Source: HGW-17 sp964516435
Lineage (GTDB): Bacteria > Myxococcota_A > Polyangia > HGW-17
Direction: 5' to 3'
DNA: 64,000 bases
Assembly (NCBI GenBank): GCA_964516435.1
Contig: CAZEZP010000025.1
Span: forward strand, 62,001-126,000
The position numbers and the translations under genes were made by a program. Of this stretch, positions 8,825 to 17,582 are shown piece after piece; positions within the stretch are counted from its first letter, which is position 1; every line of letters starts with the position of its first letter. Under the pieces are notes generated by a model that saw only the letters and a list, made by a program, of their open reading frames with translations, did not search any database and had not been told where the DNA came from.

Positions 8825-9793
8825 ATGCGTATTTTCCTGATTTCTCTTTTCCTTGCACTGCTCTCTTCCTGCACGGAAGAAACACCCGTCCTGGAAGGGG
8901 ATGCTTCCCTCCTTTATCTTGCAGCAGGCTATGGAGGCTTTCGCATCGTGGACGTTTCGAATCCCGCCGCTCCCTTACCGATTGGCGGCGTGCAGGAAGA
9001 ATTCGATGTCGCCAACTCCATCCTGGTAAGAGAAAATCTGGCATACCTTGCCTCCGTAAACAAAAAAATCTGGATCCTCGATGTTTCCAACCCCTTGTTC
9101 CCCAAAGAGATTACTTCATACCCAGCCCCTGGATACATCGAATCATTCGATTTCAAAAAACCCTACCTCTATGTTGCCGCCGGGCATCTCGGGTTGCGCA
9201 TTCTGGATGTTTCGAATCTCAATTTCATTCAGGAAATCGGCTATTTCGTGCCGGAAGATGCGGACACGAAAAGCGTAGTCGTCAATGAAAATTACGCATA
9301 CTTGGCGAACGGCGATTCGGGCCTGCTCGTCCTGGACATTTCGAATCCCCAGGTTCCGCAGCCAGTCCTCTCGATTTCCGATATTGGTCATTCCACAAAA
9401 GTGAGGATGCAGGACAGGAATCTCTTTCTTCTTTCCAATTCCGCAATCTATGTATTCGATGTTTCGAATCCGGCAATACCGAGAATGACCGTGCAATTCT
9501 ATCGCCCCAACACTTATGATATCGTACAAAACTTTCATATTTCTGGAAATTACCTTTATGCGATCAATGGAGCAAAACTGAATATCGTAGATATTTCGGA
9601 TTTGCCCAATTTCCATGTCACAAGCGATCTGTATATTCTGGATACGCCCCTGTCCATTTTTGCCAAGAGCCGGTATGCCTATCTTTGCCAGGATTATGGA
9701 AGATTGACAATTCTGGATATCTCAGACCCATATAAAATCAAAACTGTCAGCAAAATATATGTGAAAGGCTGTTCCAATCTCATTGCCGAATAG
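8825..9793 (+). CDS. LVIVD-repeat lipoprotein (beta-propeller-like), first of a pair
   Basis: Starting at MRIFLISLF the product has a signal peptide with lipobox LLSSC, predicting an envelope lipoprotein. The rest is about seven copies of a 40-residue repeat centred on motifs such as IVDVSNPAAP, ILDVSNPLFP and VLDISNPQVP, the LVIVD repeat, which folds like beta-propeller blades. An upstream in-frame ATG at 8795 would add ten residues before the signal peptide; AAGG six bases before 8825 favours the later start. The gene is AT-rich compared with the flanking Lon-like gene and is followed after 21 bases by a second family member. Such surface propellers usually bind partners; no enzymatic residues are evident. 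Confidence 0.85.
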   Translation: MRIFLISLFLALLSSCTEETPVLEGDASLLYLAAGYGGFRIVDVSNPAAPLPIGGVQEEFDVANSILVRENLAYLASVNKKIWILDVSNPLFPKEITSYPAPGYIESFDFKKPYLYVAAGHLGLRILDVSNLNFIQEIGYFVPEDADTKSVVVNENYAYLANGDSGLLVLDISNPQVPQPVLSISDIGHSTKVRMQDRNLFLLSNSAIYVFDVSNPAIPRMTVQFYRPNTYDIVQNFHISGNYLYAINGAKLNIVDISDLPNFHVTSDLYILDTPLSIFAKSRYAYLCQDYGRLTILDISDPYKIKTVSKIYVKGCSNLIAE

Positions 9794-9814
9794 ATGCATC
9801 CATGAGGTGTTGAA

Positions 9815-10873
9815 ATGAATCTTTCTTCAAAAATATCTTTCTTTCTTTTTCTATCTTTCCTTCTTCTCTTTTCGTCCTGCATTTCCAGCACAGAAGAAGA
9901 AATAAATCCAGATAATAATATAATCCCGGCAAAATCACATAATATTTCTTACCTGTATGTACTTTTTACCCAGGGACAAAAATCTGGAATCAAGGTGCTG
10001 GATGCAAGAGACTTTTCCAACATCAGGGAAATCAATCAATATGTAGTAGACCAGCAGGAATATAATGGTGCTTTTTTCTCTTCCATTTTTATTCACAATA
10101 ATTTTTTATATGCAACAGTTGCCTATGAGGGTCTCAAGATATTCGATATCTCAAACCCTTACGAACTCAAGGAAATAGCGAATTATAAGAATGGAAGTTA
10201 TTTTTTCAATGTTTTTGTTGCTAGAGACCACGCTTATATCGCTACAGAAAACAGTATGGAAATCCTGGATATCACTTCTCCCCATGAACCACGGCTCGTA
10301 TCTTCATATACTGGAACCTTTTTTGGGAAAATTCAAGTCTTAAATAATAATCTCTATGCATCAGGGGGCAGCAATTTTTATATTTTCGATATTTCGAATC
10401 CTTCCTCTCCAGTACTGAAAGGCACCTATTCCCTGGACTTCTTTTCATCTTTTTTTGTTAACGGAAAATATGCCTATCTGACGGACACGCGAGAGGGGTT
10501 TCACGTTCTGGATGTGTCCGTCCCGGAATCCCCTGTGAAAGTCGGTTTTTGTAGTCTTCGGGAAGAATATCCTATTTATCACTCACGAAACATTTTCATT
10601 TACGGCGAATATGCTTATGTATCCAACGGCGTACAAGGGATTTTGGCCATCAATATACTCGCTTCACCATTTATTCAATATACAAAAAGCATAGAAGAAA
10701 ACGAAGTAAGATACTTATATGCATCTGAAAAATATATTTATGCAACCACGGCTTCTGCTTCTACCCGCAGTGTGAAGATTTTTGACATTCCTTATCTCGA
10801 AAATGAAGTGGGAACCTACAACTTCAATGAAGAAATTTTCATACTGGAAGTTTTCGGTCAGCATTTGCCATGA
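9815..10873 (+). CDS. LVIVD-repeat lipoprotein, second of a pair
   Basis: This 352-residue lipoprotein (hydrophobic leader ending LFSSC near residue 22) is a diverged duplicate of the gene before it. Repeats are again recognisable by IFDISNPYELKEI, ILDITSPHEP, IFDISNPSSP and VLDVSVPESP, about six or seven in all. GAGGTG upstream supports the start. The gene is even more AT-rich than its partner, with strings of Phe, Tyr, Asn and Ile codons, a composition unlike the GC-rich host genes and a sign of transfer. Its end converges on the minus-strand Csx1-like gene with a 120-base gap in which I see no clear terminator. Confidence 0.85.
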   Translation: MNLSSKISFFLFLSFLLLFSSCISSTEEEINPDNNIIPAKSHNISYLYVLFTQGQKSGIKVLDARDFSNIREINQYVVDQQEYNGAFFSSIFIHNNFLYATVAYEGLKIFDISNPYELKEIANYKNGSYFFNVFVARDHAYIATENSMEILDITSPHEPRLVSSYTGTFFGKIQVLNNNLYASGGSNFYIFDISNPSSPVLKGTYSLDFFSSFFVNGKYAYLTDTREGFHVLDVSVPESPVKVGFCSLREEYPIYHSRNIFIYGEYAYVSNGVQGILAINILASPFIQYTKSIEENEVRYLYASEKYIYATTASASTRSVKIFDIPYLENEVGTYNFNEEIFILEVFGQHLP

Positions 10874-10993
10874 TTCTGCTTCCCGCAATTTCTCCCGAGT
10901 TGCCCCAGTTTATCGCTCCCCCTTTGCCGATTTTTTCGAGTGCTGATTCGTAACTCTTTCAGTCAGTTCCATATCGTGGACACACAACCACCA

Positions 10994-12349
10994 TCACAGG
11001 AGATTCCCTTTTTTCATATTTTCCATCGCTTCTTTCAGTTTCGTGAAAAACTCTTTTCCCGCCTCTTCAATCCGTCGATTGCCGGGGCTGTTCTTGGTGG
11101 TCCAGGCATGATCGAATCCGTTGCGCAAATCGAACAGGTTCGGAGACTCGGCGCTCGAAGCCTGATTCCCTGCTTTCTTGTCTTTCGCGGCATCCTTCTG
11201 CTCGCCAATTTCCTTGAGAATCTCAATTACACCCAGTGAATCCAATTTTCCATACCACTCTGCCATGCCATCGACATGTTTTTCATATCTTTCATCGACC
11301 TTGCTGAAATCCCATTTTTCTTTTGGAAACTGAATCATCTTGATGAAGACTTCCGCGGCATCGCGATTTTTTCCCTTGCATTTGATCCCTGCACGCTTCA
11401 GCCCCACCATGCCGATGGAGCCGATGCATTCCCGCATGGCCGTAAACGCCTGCATGTAGAGCCGGTGCTCCAGCAGCACTTCGATGATTTTCAACTGGAT
11501 TTCAAAGTAACCCGCCGAGTAGGCATCTGGCGCCGAATCTTCGAACGCCAGGAATGTGAATTTCCGCACCACCAGATCCAGCAGCAGTTTTTCCATCCCG
11601 GAACTGCTCCGGCAAAGTTCCTCAACGATGGCCAGTGTCCGGGAAACGCTTGCGGAAACATGATGCACGTCCACATTGCGGATGCAGTCGGTCATCGCCA
11701 CGAGCGCCTCCTGCAGGCGCCCATCGGATAAAACCTTCATATACGGCAAGGCAAAACGGGAAGACACTTCGGCCAGTTTCCGGGCGTCGGCATCTTCCGT
11801 CAGCCGCACGACGGCCTCGGCCCACTGGTTGATGACATAGAACTGCCGCATGTCCACAATGGGATACGGCTCCTGCCTTCTCCTGTCGTATACGCCATAG
11901 AGCACATGCGCCACCTCGATGCCTTTAGCAACCTGCAAAAAGGAAATGGCGCTCGAGAACAGGATGGGGATGGAACGATACCCATGCGTGAAATCGAAGG
12001 TCACCCGGTCACCGGAATCCACCAGATCCAGAAGGGATTCGAACCACGACCATTGCTCTTCCGGATTCATTTCATCCGCAGGAAAATATTCGCGCACTAC
12101 GACCTGGGATTCCCGGCTGCCGCAGCGACGCAATTCATCCAGCAGCAAATCCCTGTGTTTTTTGGCGGATTGCTCCGTAAACAGGAGAATGATGGCATCC
12201 CAGGACTGTATCCCCTCCGCGCACAGGATGGCCGTCTGCACGAAGCAGGTTTTTCGTGTCTTCCCCTGCCATGCGTACGCCACCTCGTCATATCCGGGAG
12301 TCTTCTGCTCATTTCCCAATCCCACGAAACTGATGAAAACCTTTCGCAT
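10994..12349 (-). CDS. Csx1/Csx2-type (TIGR02221-like) CARF-HEPN ribonuclease, not next to a CRISPR locus
   Basis: The first 160 residues match the CARF fold of Csx1/Csx2 (TM1812-like) proteins: MRKVFISFVGLG at the start, FVQTAIL, and the DxTHG signature as FDFTHGYRSIPIL at residues 118-130. Such domains bind cyclic oligoadenylates made by type III CRISPR Cas10. The helical C-terminus carries LRNGFDHAW, a canonical HEPN Rx4-6H site (R409, H414), the catalytic pair for RNA cleavage in this family. GGAG eight bases before the ATG supports the start. It follows the DUF3800-like gene by 32 bases on the same strand. No cas gene or repeat array is visible in the window, so the activating signal must come from elsewhere. 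Confidence 0.88.
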   Translation of the reverse strand: MRKVFISFVGLGNEQKTPGYDEVAYAWQGKTRKTCFVQTAILCAEGIQSWDAIILLFTEQSAKKHRDLLLDELRRCGSRESQVVVREYFPADEMNPEEQWSWFESLLDLVDSGDRVTFDFTHGYRSIPILFSSAISFLQVAKGIEVAHVLYGVYDRRRQEPYPIVDMRQFYVINQWAEAVVRLTEDADARKLAEVSSRFALPYMKVLSDGRLQEALVAMTDCIRNVDVHHVSASVSRTLAIVEELCRSSSGMEKLLLDLVVRKFTFLAFEDSAPDAYSAGYFEIQLKIIEVLLEHRLYMQAFTAMRECIGSIGMVGLKRAGIKCKGKNRDAAEVFIKMIQFPKEKWDFSKVDERYEKHVDGMAEWYGKLDSLGVIEILKEIGEQKDAAKDKKAGNQASSAESPNLFDLRNGFDHAWTTKNSPGNRRIEEAGKEFFTKLKEAMENMKKGNLL

Positions 12350-12381
12350 CCTTCCTTCTCCGTTTCATGTCGATATCAGTG

Positions 12382-14721
12382 TCAGTGATGATTGAAGGGA
12401 ACCAGGTATTTCAAAGCCCTGGAAACATGCCGGAAGGAAATGGAATCCAGAGCGGACATCCGGCTCGAAAGACGGGGAATCTGCTGCAGAATCTGCTCGC
12501 GCGGCATCAGATTCCAGGCTTCCACCTGGATTCCCTGCGCCTCGAAGAGCCGCTGCATGACCAGAGCCATCCAGTGCAGAATCGCGCCCTGGCCGCCCTG
12601 GGTCGCTATCTGCATCGCCTTTTGCGCATGTTCGCGCGCGGCATCGGTCTTCCCGGCAAAGTGCAGCAGCAGGGCGCGGTATGCTTCGATCCACTGCCAT
12701 GGGTGCCCGATACCCGTCTGCCAGGCTTCCCTCTGCTCCAGATACGCCGCCCTCCAGTTTCCCGCCGGATGCAGCGCCAAAAAGCGCAGCAGCGTGTGGT
12801 GCAGATATTTTTCGCTGTCATCCATGGATTTCGCCAGGCGGCCCACGGCTTGCGGCAAATCGCCCATAATGGCCTCGAGCGCTGCCTCGGCCCGGTCCCG
12901 GCGCGCGCGCGGGTCATCCATCATCGCAATGGCGCGATACACGCCCGTCTGGAGCCGCTCCCCTCGGGCCACATCCGGCTCCGACAGATGCGCAAACGCC
13001 GAGAGCGCCTCGTCGAAGAGCCGCACGGCCTGGCCACCGGCCCCTGAAAACGCGTAAATCTGCCCCATCAGGCTACGTGCCCGGCCCCACATCTGCAGCC
13101 CGGGGACCACGGGTTCGCTGAACATCCAGGGGGAAAGGATATCCGCAGCCGCCAGAAAATCGTACTGGTCGATGCGGTTGACCGCCAGGTGCAAATCCGC
13201 CCAGCAGCACAACCCCGGGTCTTCTTCGGTCAACTGGGAGGAAAGTTTGCGTATGGCATTCAAATCCTCGAGATAGGAACACCCAAGATGATTGGACTGT
13301 GCCAATTGCGCGGTACGGAACGCCAGTTCCATCTTTAGAGAAAGCGCGCCCGGCGCACACGCGCGCAGCCAGGAAATCTCCCGGCCCAGCCGCATCAGAT
13401 TCACGGATTTGCTCTCCAGATGCCGCCGGGTTTCCTCGAAATACACCTGCCAGGCCTCCGGGGACTTTCTGCAGTTCCCCATCAAATCCTGCAGCAGCCG
13501 CCCCGCCAGGGTATTGCCGTCATCGGCGCCTTCCCTTCCCACCCATTCCCGCCACAGGGACGGTTCGGGCATGCGATCCACGGCCAGCAGATCCCAGCCG
13601 TGCACATACTGGGTGATTTCTTCCCCCGAGCAGAGAAAGGGCCGCAGGATTTCCTGGTAATCCGCAAATTCCGGTTTCCGGCTGAAAAGCACGTATCCCA
13701 CCACATCGGCATAGGCGAGCCACGGATGCTCCCCCTTGGCAACCGTCTCGATTTCGAGCGACATCCTGCGCGCGCGCTCGGGCATCGTCCACGAAAGCCG
13801 TTGCAGCAGGGAGACCTCGACGGGTTTCCAGACGGACCCTCTTCTCATGCTTCCCCGGTTCTCGAAGTAGACGTTCAACCGGACTTTTTTTTCACAGGGC
13901 ACAAACCGCGCGATCAATTCGAGAACGCTCATGAGCGTGTATTCATACAGCATTTTCTTCTTGCGCAGTTTCCCGGGAATCGAATTGACATCCACCACCA
14001 GAATTCCAATGGGATATCTCAATAAACGCAAAAAATTTTTCAGAACCCTGCGCGGCTTGTTTTCCACCGAATGAAAATCCGGCAGAGGAAGCAGTTTCGA
14101 ATTCCAGGGAATCAGCAGCGCCACGATGGCGCCGGTGGTTTTCTGTTCGGGATACCGTGGGTCCCAATAGAAATCTCCCGTTTCGTCGATGACCACGCAC
14201 CACTTGGAACACGGCTTGAGTTGCAGAAGGGTCTTCGCCTTCAGGTGCTGCACCAGCGATGCGGATACCCCCGCAGGCGCGCTGGATTCCGGAACGGCAT
14301 TCGTCCCGGACGACGGCTCCGGAGCCGCCCCGTCACCCTGCCGGGCAATGAAATCCTCGATTTCCAGCAGGAGAGACCGCTGATCGCGGCCGGCCTGCCG
14401 GGCCCGGTGATACTGCACGCTCAGCGGATGCTCCCAGAAATCCTCGCGAAGGACGGCCTTTTTTCCCGAAATCTCGGTATCCGCCAGGAATACCCGGTGC
14501 CCCAACTGCAGCAGCAGGCGTACCAGCCGGAATTCCTTCTGGAGATCGTCGGCGAGCACCAGCACCCGCATGGGTTTTCGCCCGGGCCTGAACACGCGTT
14601 CGATTTCCTCGGCATCCGGCCTTTCTTTCTGCAGGAGAAACCGTTCTGGAACATCTTTTTCCAGGGTTTCCAGCAAAGATGGATCCAGTCGATGGGTCAG
14701 GCAGTTGATGCATCCAAACAT
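12382..14721 (-). CDS. DUF3800-like (RNase H-fold) domain with TPR-like C-terminus
   Basis: The start at 14721 follows GGAGG by six bases; the frame is open further up without a ribosome site. Residues 50-90 (MRVLVLADDL to LADTE) look like a Rossmann-type strand-helix unit. Residues 173-350 resemble DUF3800 with the acidic VVIDETGDF (D179, D183), VYFENRG (E287) and YADVVGYVLF (D339), the pattern of an RNase H-like nuclease. From about 420 to 779 the chain is helical and TPR-like. It is read just before, and probably with, the Csx1-like RNase, and is divergent from the DHH/CorA operon. It could be the sensor or nuclease partner of that module. The DUF3800 assignment is by motif, so moderate. 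Confidence 0.6.
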   Translation of the reverse strand: MFGCINCLTHRLDPSLLETLEKDVPERFLLQKERPDAEEIERVFRPGRKPMRVLVLADDLQKEFRLVRLLLQLGHRVFLADTEISGKKAVLREDFWEHPLSVQYHRARQAGRDQRSLLLEIEDFIARQGDGAAPEPSSGTNAVPESSAPAGVSASLVQHLKAKTLLQLKPCSKWCVVIDETGDFYWDPRYPEQKTTGAIVALLIPWNSKLLPLPDFHSVENKPRRVLKNFLRLLRYPIGILVVDVNSIPGKLRKKKMLYEYTLMSVLELIARFVPCEKKVRLNVYFENRGSMRRGSVWKPVEVSLLQRLSWTMPERARRMSLEIETVAKGEHPWLAYADVVGYVLFSRKPEFADYQEILRPFLCSGEEITQYVHGWDLLAVDRMPEPSLWREWVGREGADDGNTLAGRLLQDLMGNCRKSPEAWQVYFEETRRHLESKSVNLMRLGREISWLRACAPGALSLKMELAFRTAQLAQSNHLGCSYLEDLNAIRKLSSQLTEEDPGLCCWADLHLAVNRIDQYDFLAAADILSPWMFSEPVVPGLQMWGRARSLMGQIYAFSGAGGQAVRLFDEALSAFAHLSEPDVARGERLQTGVYRAIAMMDDPRARRDRAEAALEAIMGDLPQAVGRLAKSMDDSEKYLHHTLLRFLALHPAGNWRAAYLEQREAWQTGIGHPWQWIEAYRALLLHFAGKTDAAREHAQKAMQIATQGGQGAILHWMALVMQRLFEAQGIQVEAWNLMPREQILQQIPRLSSRMSALDSISFRHVSRALKYLVPFNHH

Positions 14722-14833
14722 GCAAGGCCTCCGGATACGGGAACCGTGTGGCGATTCTCCAGCAAAAACACGAAACATACAATCCGGATTTTCAATTTTT
14801 TCATTCCATGTATGAAAAAAAACGATTCCTGTC

Positions 14834-14862
14834 TTGACGGGCCGCCTCAATCTTTCTATTCT
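14834..14862 (+). promoter_or_regulatory. Probable promoter of the DHH/CorA-TIR-SLOG operon
   Basis: TTGACG at 14834-14839 and TATTCT at 14857-14862 are separated by the ideal 17 bases. Transcription would start near 14869, about 38 bases before the first codon. The site lies in the 185-base gap shared with the divergent minus-strand operon. Confidence 0.65.
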
Positions 14863-14906
14863 CGAATGCGCCCTGTGCAACCGCATCCTTTTCCGTGAGG
14901 CATTTC

Positions 14907-17558
14907 ATGATTCATGAGCATTTCCCTTTTCAGCGCTATGAAATCGCCACCGTACCGCATGGAAGCAAACTCCAGCCGCCTGCAGCACCGGATGGCTGGC
15001 GCCTCTTGCCAAAGACGGAAAATAAAAAAGAATTCATCGAAATCACGAAGCATCACGTGGTGCTCGACGTGGGCAACGCGCTGGAGCCGGGCGTACTCGA
15101 CCATCACCAGTTCCGCTCCAGCACCAGCGCCACGCAACTGGTGTTCGAAAACCCCCGCCTGATTCTGGACTGGGTGGATCGTTCGGCGGAAAAAATCACC
15201 CTGGTGGTGCACAACAATCCCGACATCGACTGCATGGCCGCCGTGTTCCTGACGGTGCACCTGCTGGAAAACGGCGCACTGAATCCGGCCTGGAAACCGC
15301 TGGTGGACCACGTGACTCATCACGACCAGGGATACGTGGTTCCGTACGAACCATACAAACTCACCCCGTATTTCTATTTCCAGTTCCTGTGGGAATATGC
15401 CGATGAAACCTTTGGAAAAGACAAGTCCGACCCTGAATGGAAAATCAAAACTTTCAACGGCTTCATTGACCTTTCATTTCAACTCTTTGCCGAAGTGGTT
15501 CAATCACTGGAACAAAAACCGTTCGACTACAAACTGCTGGAATCAGTTCCGGACAAGAGCCCCTTCAGCGAAATCAAGAAGCAAATCCATGAAGACTCCA
15601 TGAATTACAGGATTCTCATGGATGATGTCTCGCGGGTGCGCCTCTTCGACGTCTGGGTGCAGCAACAGGGTTCGCGCCGCCCCTGCCGGGTGGATGGATT
15701 GCGCGTCATCGATCCGGAAGGGGTAGACCACCAGAAAAACAACTCCGAAAATCAGAAGCCCAAAGTCAAGATGATCAAGGTCTGGGCCCGTATGGATACG
15801 CAGCGCTCGCCGCGCGGCAAGGGATTCATTTTCACCTGGGTCACCTATCCAGTGGATCCGGAGAAATCGAAAATCCAACCCATTGAATCCGCGCAGCGCG
15901 CCCGTGAGAATCCAAAATTTTTCCTGCGGCATGTGCTGAGCGTGGAACCCAATTCCGGCCTGAACCTGCGCGGGCTGGGCAAGTGGCTCAACCGCATGGA
16001 GCGCCAGCGCCGCCAGGAACTGGTCGATCAGGACAAGAAAGATGTCTCGCTCCTGATTGCCAGCGGCGAAAACGAACGCTGGCCGAACGTCGGCCTTTCG
16101 GATCCCTGGTACGACGGGCGCGGGCACGACGATACCATCGTGGATACCCCGCGCGCCGGCACGGTGCTCACCGAGAAGGAAATCGAATCCGCGCTCCAGA
16201 ATTTCACCGTCGAGGATTCCCTCTACAACACGCGCCTGAACCGGGCTTCCTGCGACCTGGTCTTTTCCTTTTCCCCGCCCCCGGTTCCAGCGTCTTCGGA
16301 TACCCCGCATGGGGCATTCATTGAAAAACTGAAAAATGCAGGATTCAAACTGGTTGCCCCGGATGAACCTGCTTTCTGGGGACCCGCGTCCGAAGCATCC
16401 GGCAAGGCCAGGCCGAAACTCGATCCCGCCCAGCACTGGGGCCCTGCCCTGAAGGAAATGTTTGCTTCCGACTACAAATCCCTTCGGTCCAGACCGTTTT
16501 GCATGCTGAAGAAGGACCCCTTCCGGATTCTTTTGCATGCATCGGGCAGCGGGCTTCTTTCCATCCATCTGGATTTCCGATTTCCGGGGGGCGAAAAGCC
16601 CCGGTGCCACGATTTCGAAAGCAGCCAGAACGCCACCCAGAAACTGCTGGATTTCAACAGGGAACTGGTTCCCGGAAACGGCTTCAACCTCGATTCCCTG
16701 AACGAGTTCACGAGAAAAACAGAAGAAATTCTCCAGATGGCCAACTTGAAAGGACAGGAGCTCCTGGAGATTTTGAAGAAACTGGGAATTTCCGAAGTCG
16801 TCATGGAGGCGCCCCACTGGAATCTGCTGTTCGCCTCCCTGCACGAAAGCCGCCACGCGGGTTTTGCAAACAAGCTCTTCGCCGCCTTCGCCACCCACGT
16901 ATCCAAACTGGACCACGTGCAGCACGCCGACGAGCGGGAACTGCGCCAGGCCCAGCGCATCGGCGACGGCGGCCGCATGCTCGCCGGACGCGGCGGCCTG
17001 TTCCTGTTCCTCAACGACCCGGATCCCCAACTGGACGACCAGGAAATCCAGGAGCACACCGACATTTTCCAGTGCATGGGCGTCACCGTGCGCTACCACA
17101 CGCTCGTGCACAGCCTGTGGCGGCACATGGAAACCGAACTGGTGCAACTGATGCAGCAGCCTGAAATCACGCTTTCCCGCCTGCATGCCCTGCGCCACAG
17201 GGCCCTGCAGATGGATGCGCAACTGGTGCCCTCGGCGCAGAGTCCCCAGGCGCTGGTGGACCTCCTGGAACACCGCTTCCTCGCGCAGTTGGGCCACCAC
17301 GAACTGCGCAACCGCCTGCTCGAGGATCTCGACGATCTGGACGAGTATCTCACCTCCCGCCAGGAAATGCTGTTCCAGCGGCGAATCGCCTATATTTCCC
17401 TCCTCATCCTGCCGCTCACCCTGCTGGCCGACTACCTGGGCGCCCTGCTGTTCTCCTGGAAACCCTACGGCATCTTCTTCCCCGTCGCCCTGATCGTGAC
17501 CGTCCTGCTGCTGCTCCTGACATACAAAACCATCGAAATCAAAACCCGGATGGATTGA
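14907..17558 (+). CDS. DHH-phosphoesterase-like domain fused to a CorA-like membrane domain
   Basis: The protein has 883 residues; the start at 14907 has GAGG six bases upstream. The N-terminus shows DHH-superfamily motifs: LDVGNALEPG then LDHHQF (D65-Q68), HNNPDIDCMAAVFL (H102, D106, D108) and VDHVTHHDQG (134-142). This suggests metal-dependent phosphodiester hydrolysis. The middle is long and unassigned. The C-terminus is a helical stalk (EDLDDLDEYL) followed by two membrane helices (about 828-849 and 856-873) arranged as in CorA, but the GMN loop is replaced (YLGALLF). In type III CRISPR loci CorA-family effectors and DHH-type NrN enzymes act in SAM-AMP signalling. Here the two parts are one chain and lead an operon with TIR and SLOG genes. 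Confidence 0.7.
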   Translation: MIHEHFPFQRYEIATVPHGSKLQPPAAPDGWRLLPKTENKKEFIEITKHHVVLDVGNALEPGVLDHHQFRSSTSATQLVFENPRLILDWVDRSAEKITLVVHNNPDIDCMAAVFLTVHLLENGALNPAWKPLVDHVTHHDQGYVVPYEPYKLTPYFYFQFLWEYADETFGKDKSDPEWKIKTFNGFIDLSFQLFAEVVQSLEQKPFDYKLLESVPDKSPFSEIKKQIHEDSMNYRILMDDVSRVRLFDVWVQQQGSRRPCRVDGLRVIDPEGVDHQKNNSENQKPKVKMIKVWARMDTQRSPRGKGFIFTWVTYPVDPEKSKIQPIESAQRARENPKFFLRHVLSVEPNSGLNLRGLGKWLNRMERQRRQELVDQDKKDVSLLIASGENERWPNVGLSDPWYDGRGHDDTIVDTPRAGTVLTEKEIESALQNFTVEDSLYNTRLNRASCDLVFSFSPPPVPASSDTPHGAFIEKLKNAGFKLVAPDEPAFWGPASEASGKARPKLDPAQHWGPALKEMFASDYKSLRSRPFCMLKKDPFRILLHASGSGLLSIHLDFRFPGGEKPRCHDFESSQNATQKLLDFNRELVPGNGFNLDSLNEFTRKTEEILQMANLKGQELLEILKKLGISEVVMEAPHWNLLFASLHESRHAGFANKLFAAFATHVSKLDHVQHADERELRQAQRIGDGGRMLAGRGGLFLFLNDPDPQLDDQEIQEHTDIFQCMGVTVRYHTLVHSLWRHMETELVQLMQQPEITLSRLHALRHRALQMDAQLVPSAQSPQALVDLLEHRFLAQLGHHELRNRLLEDLDDLDEYLTSRQEMLFQRRIAYISLLILPLTLLADYLGALLFSWKPYGIFFPVALIVTVLLLLLTYKTIEIKTRMD

Positions 17559-17582
17559 ACCCGCTGCATGGGAGTCACCGGC

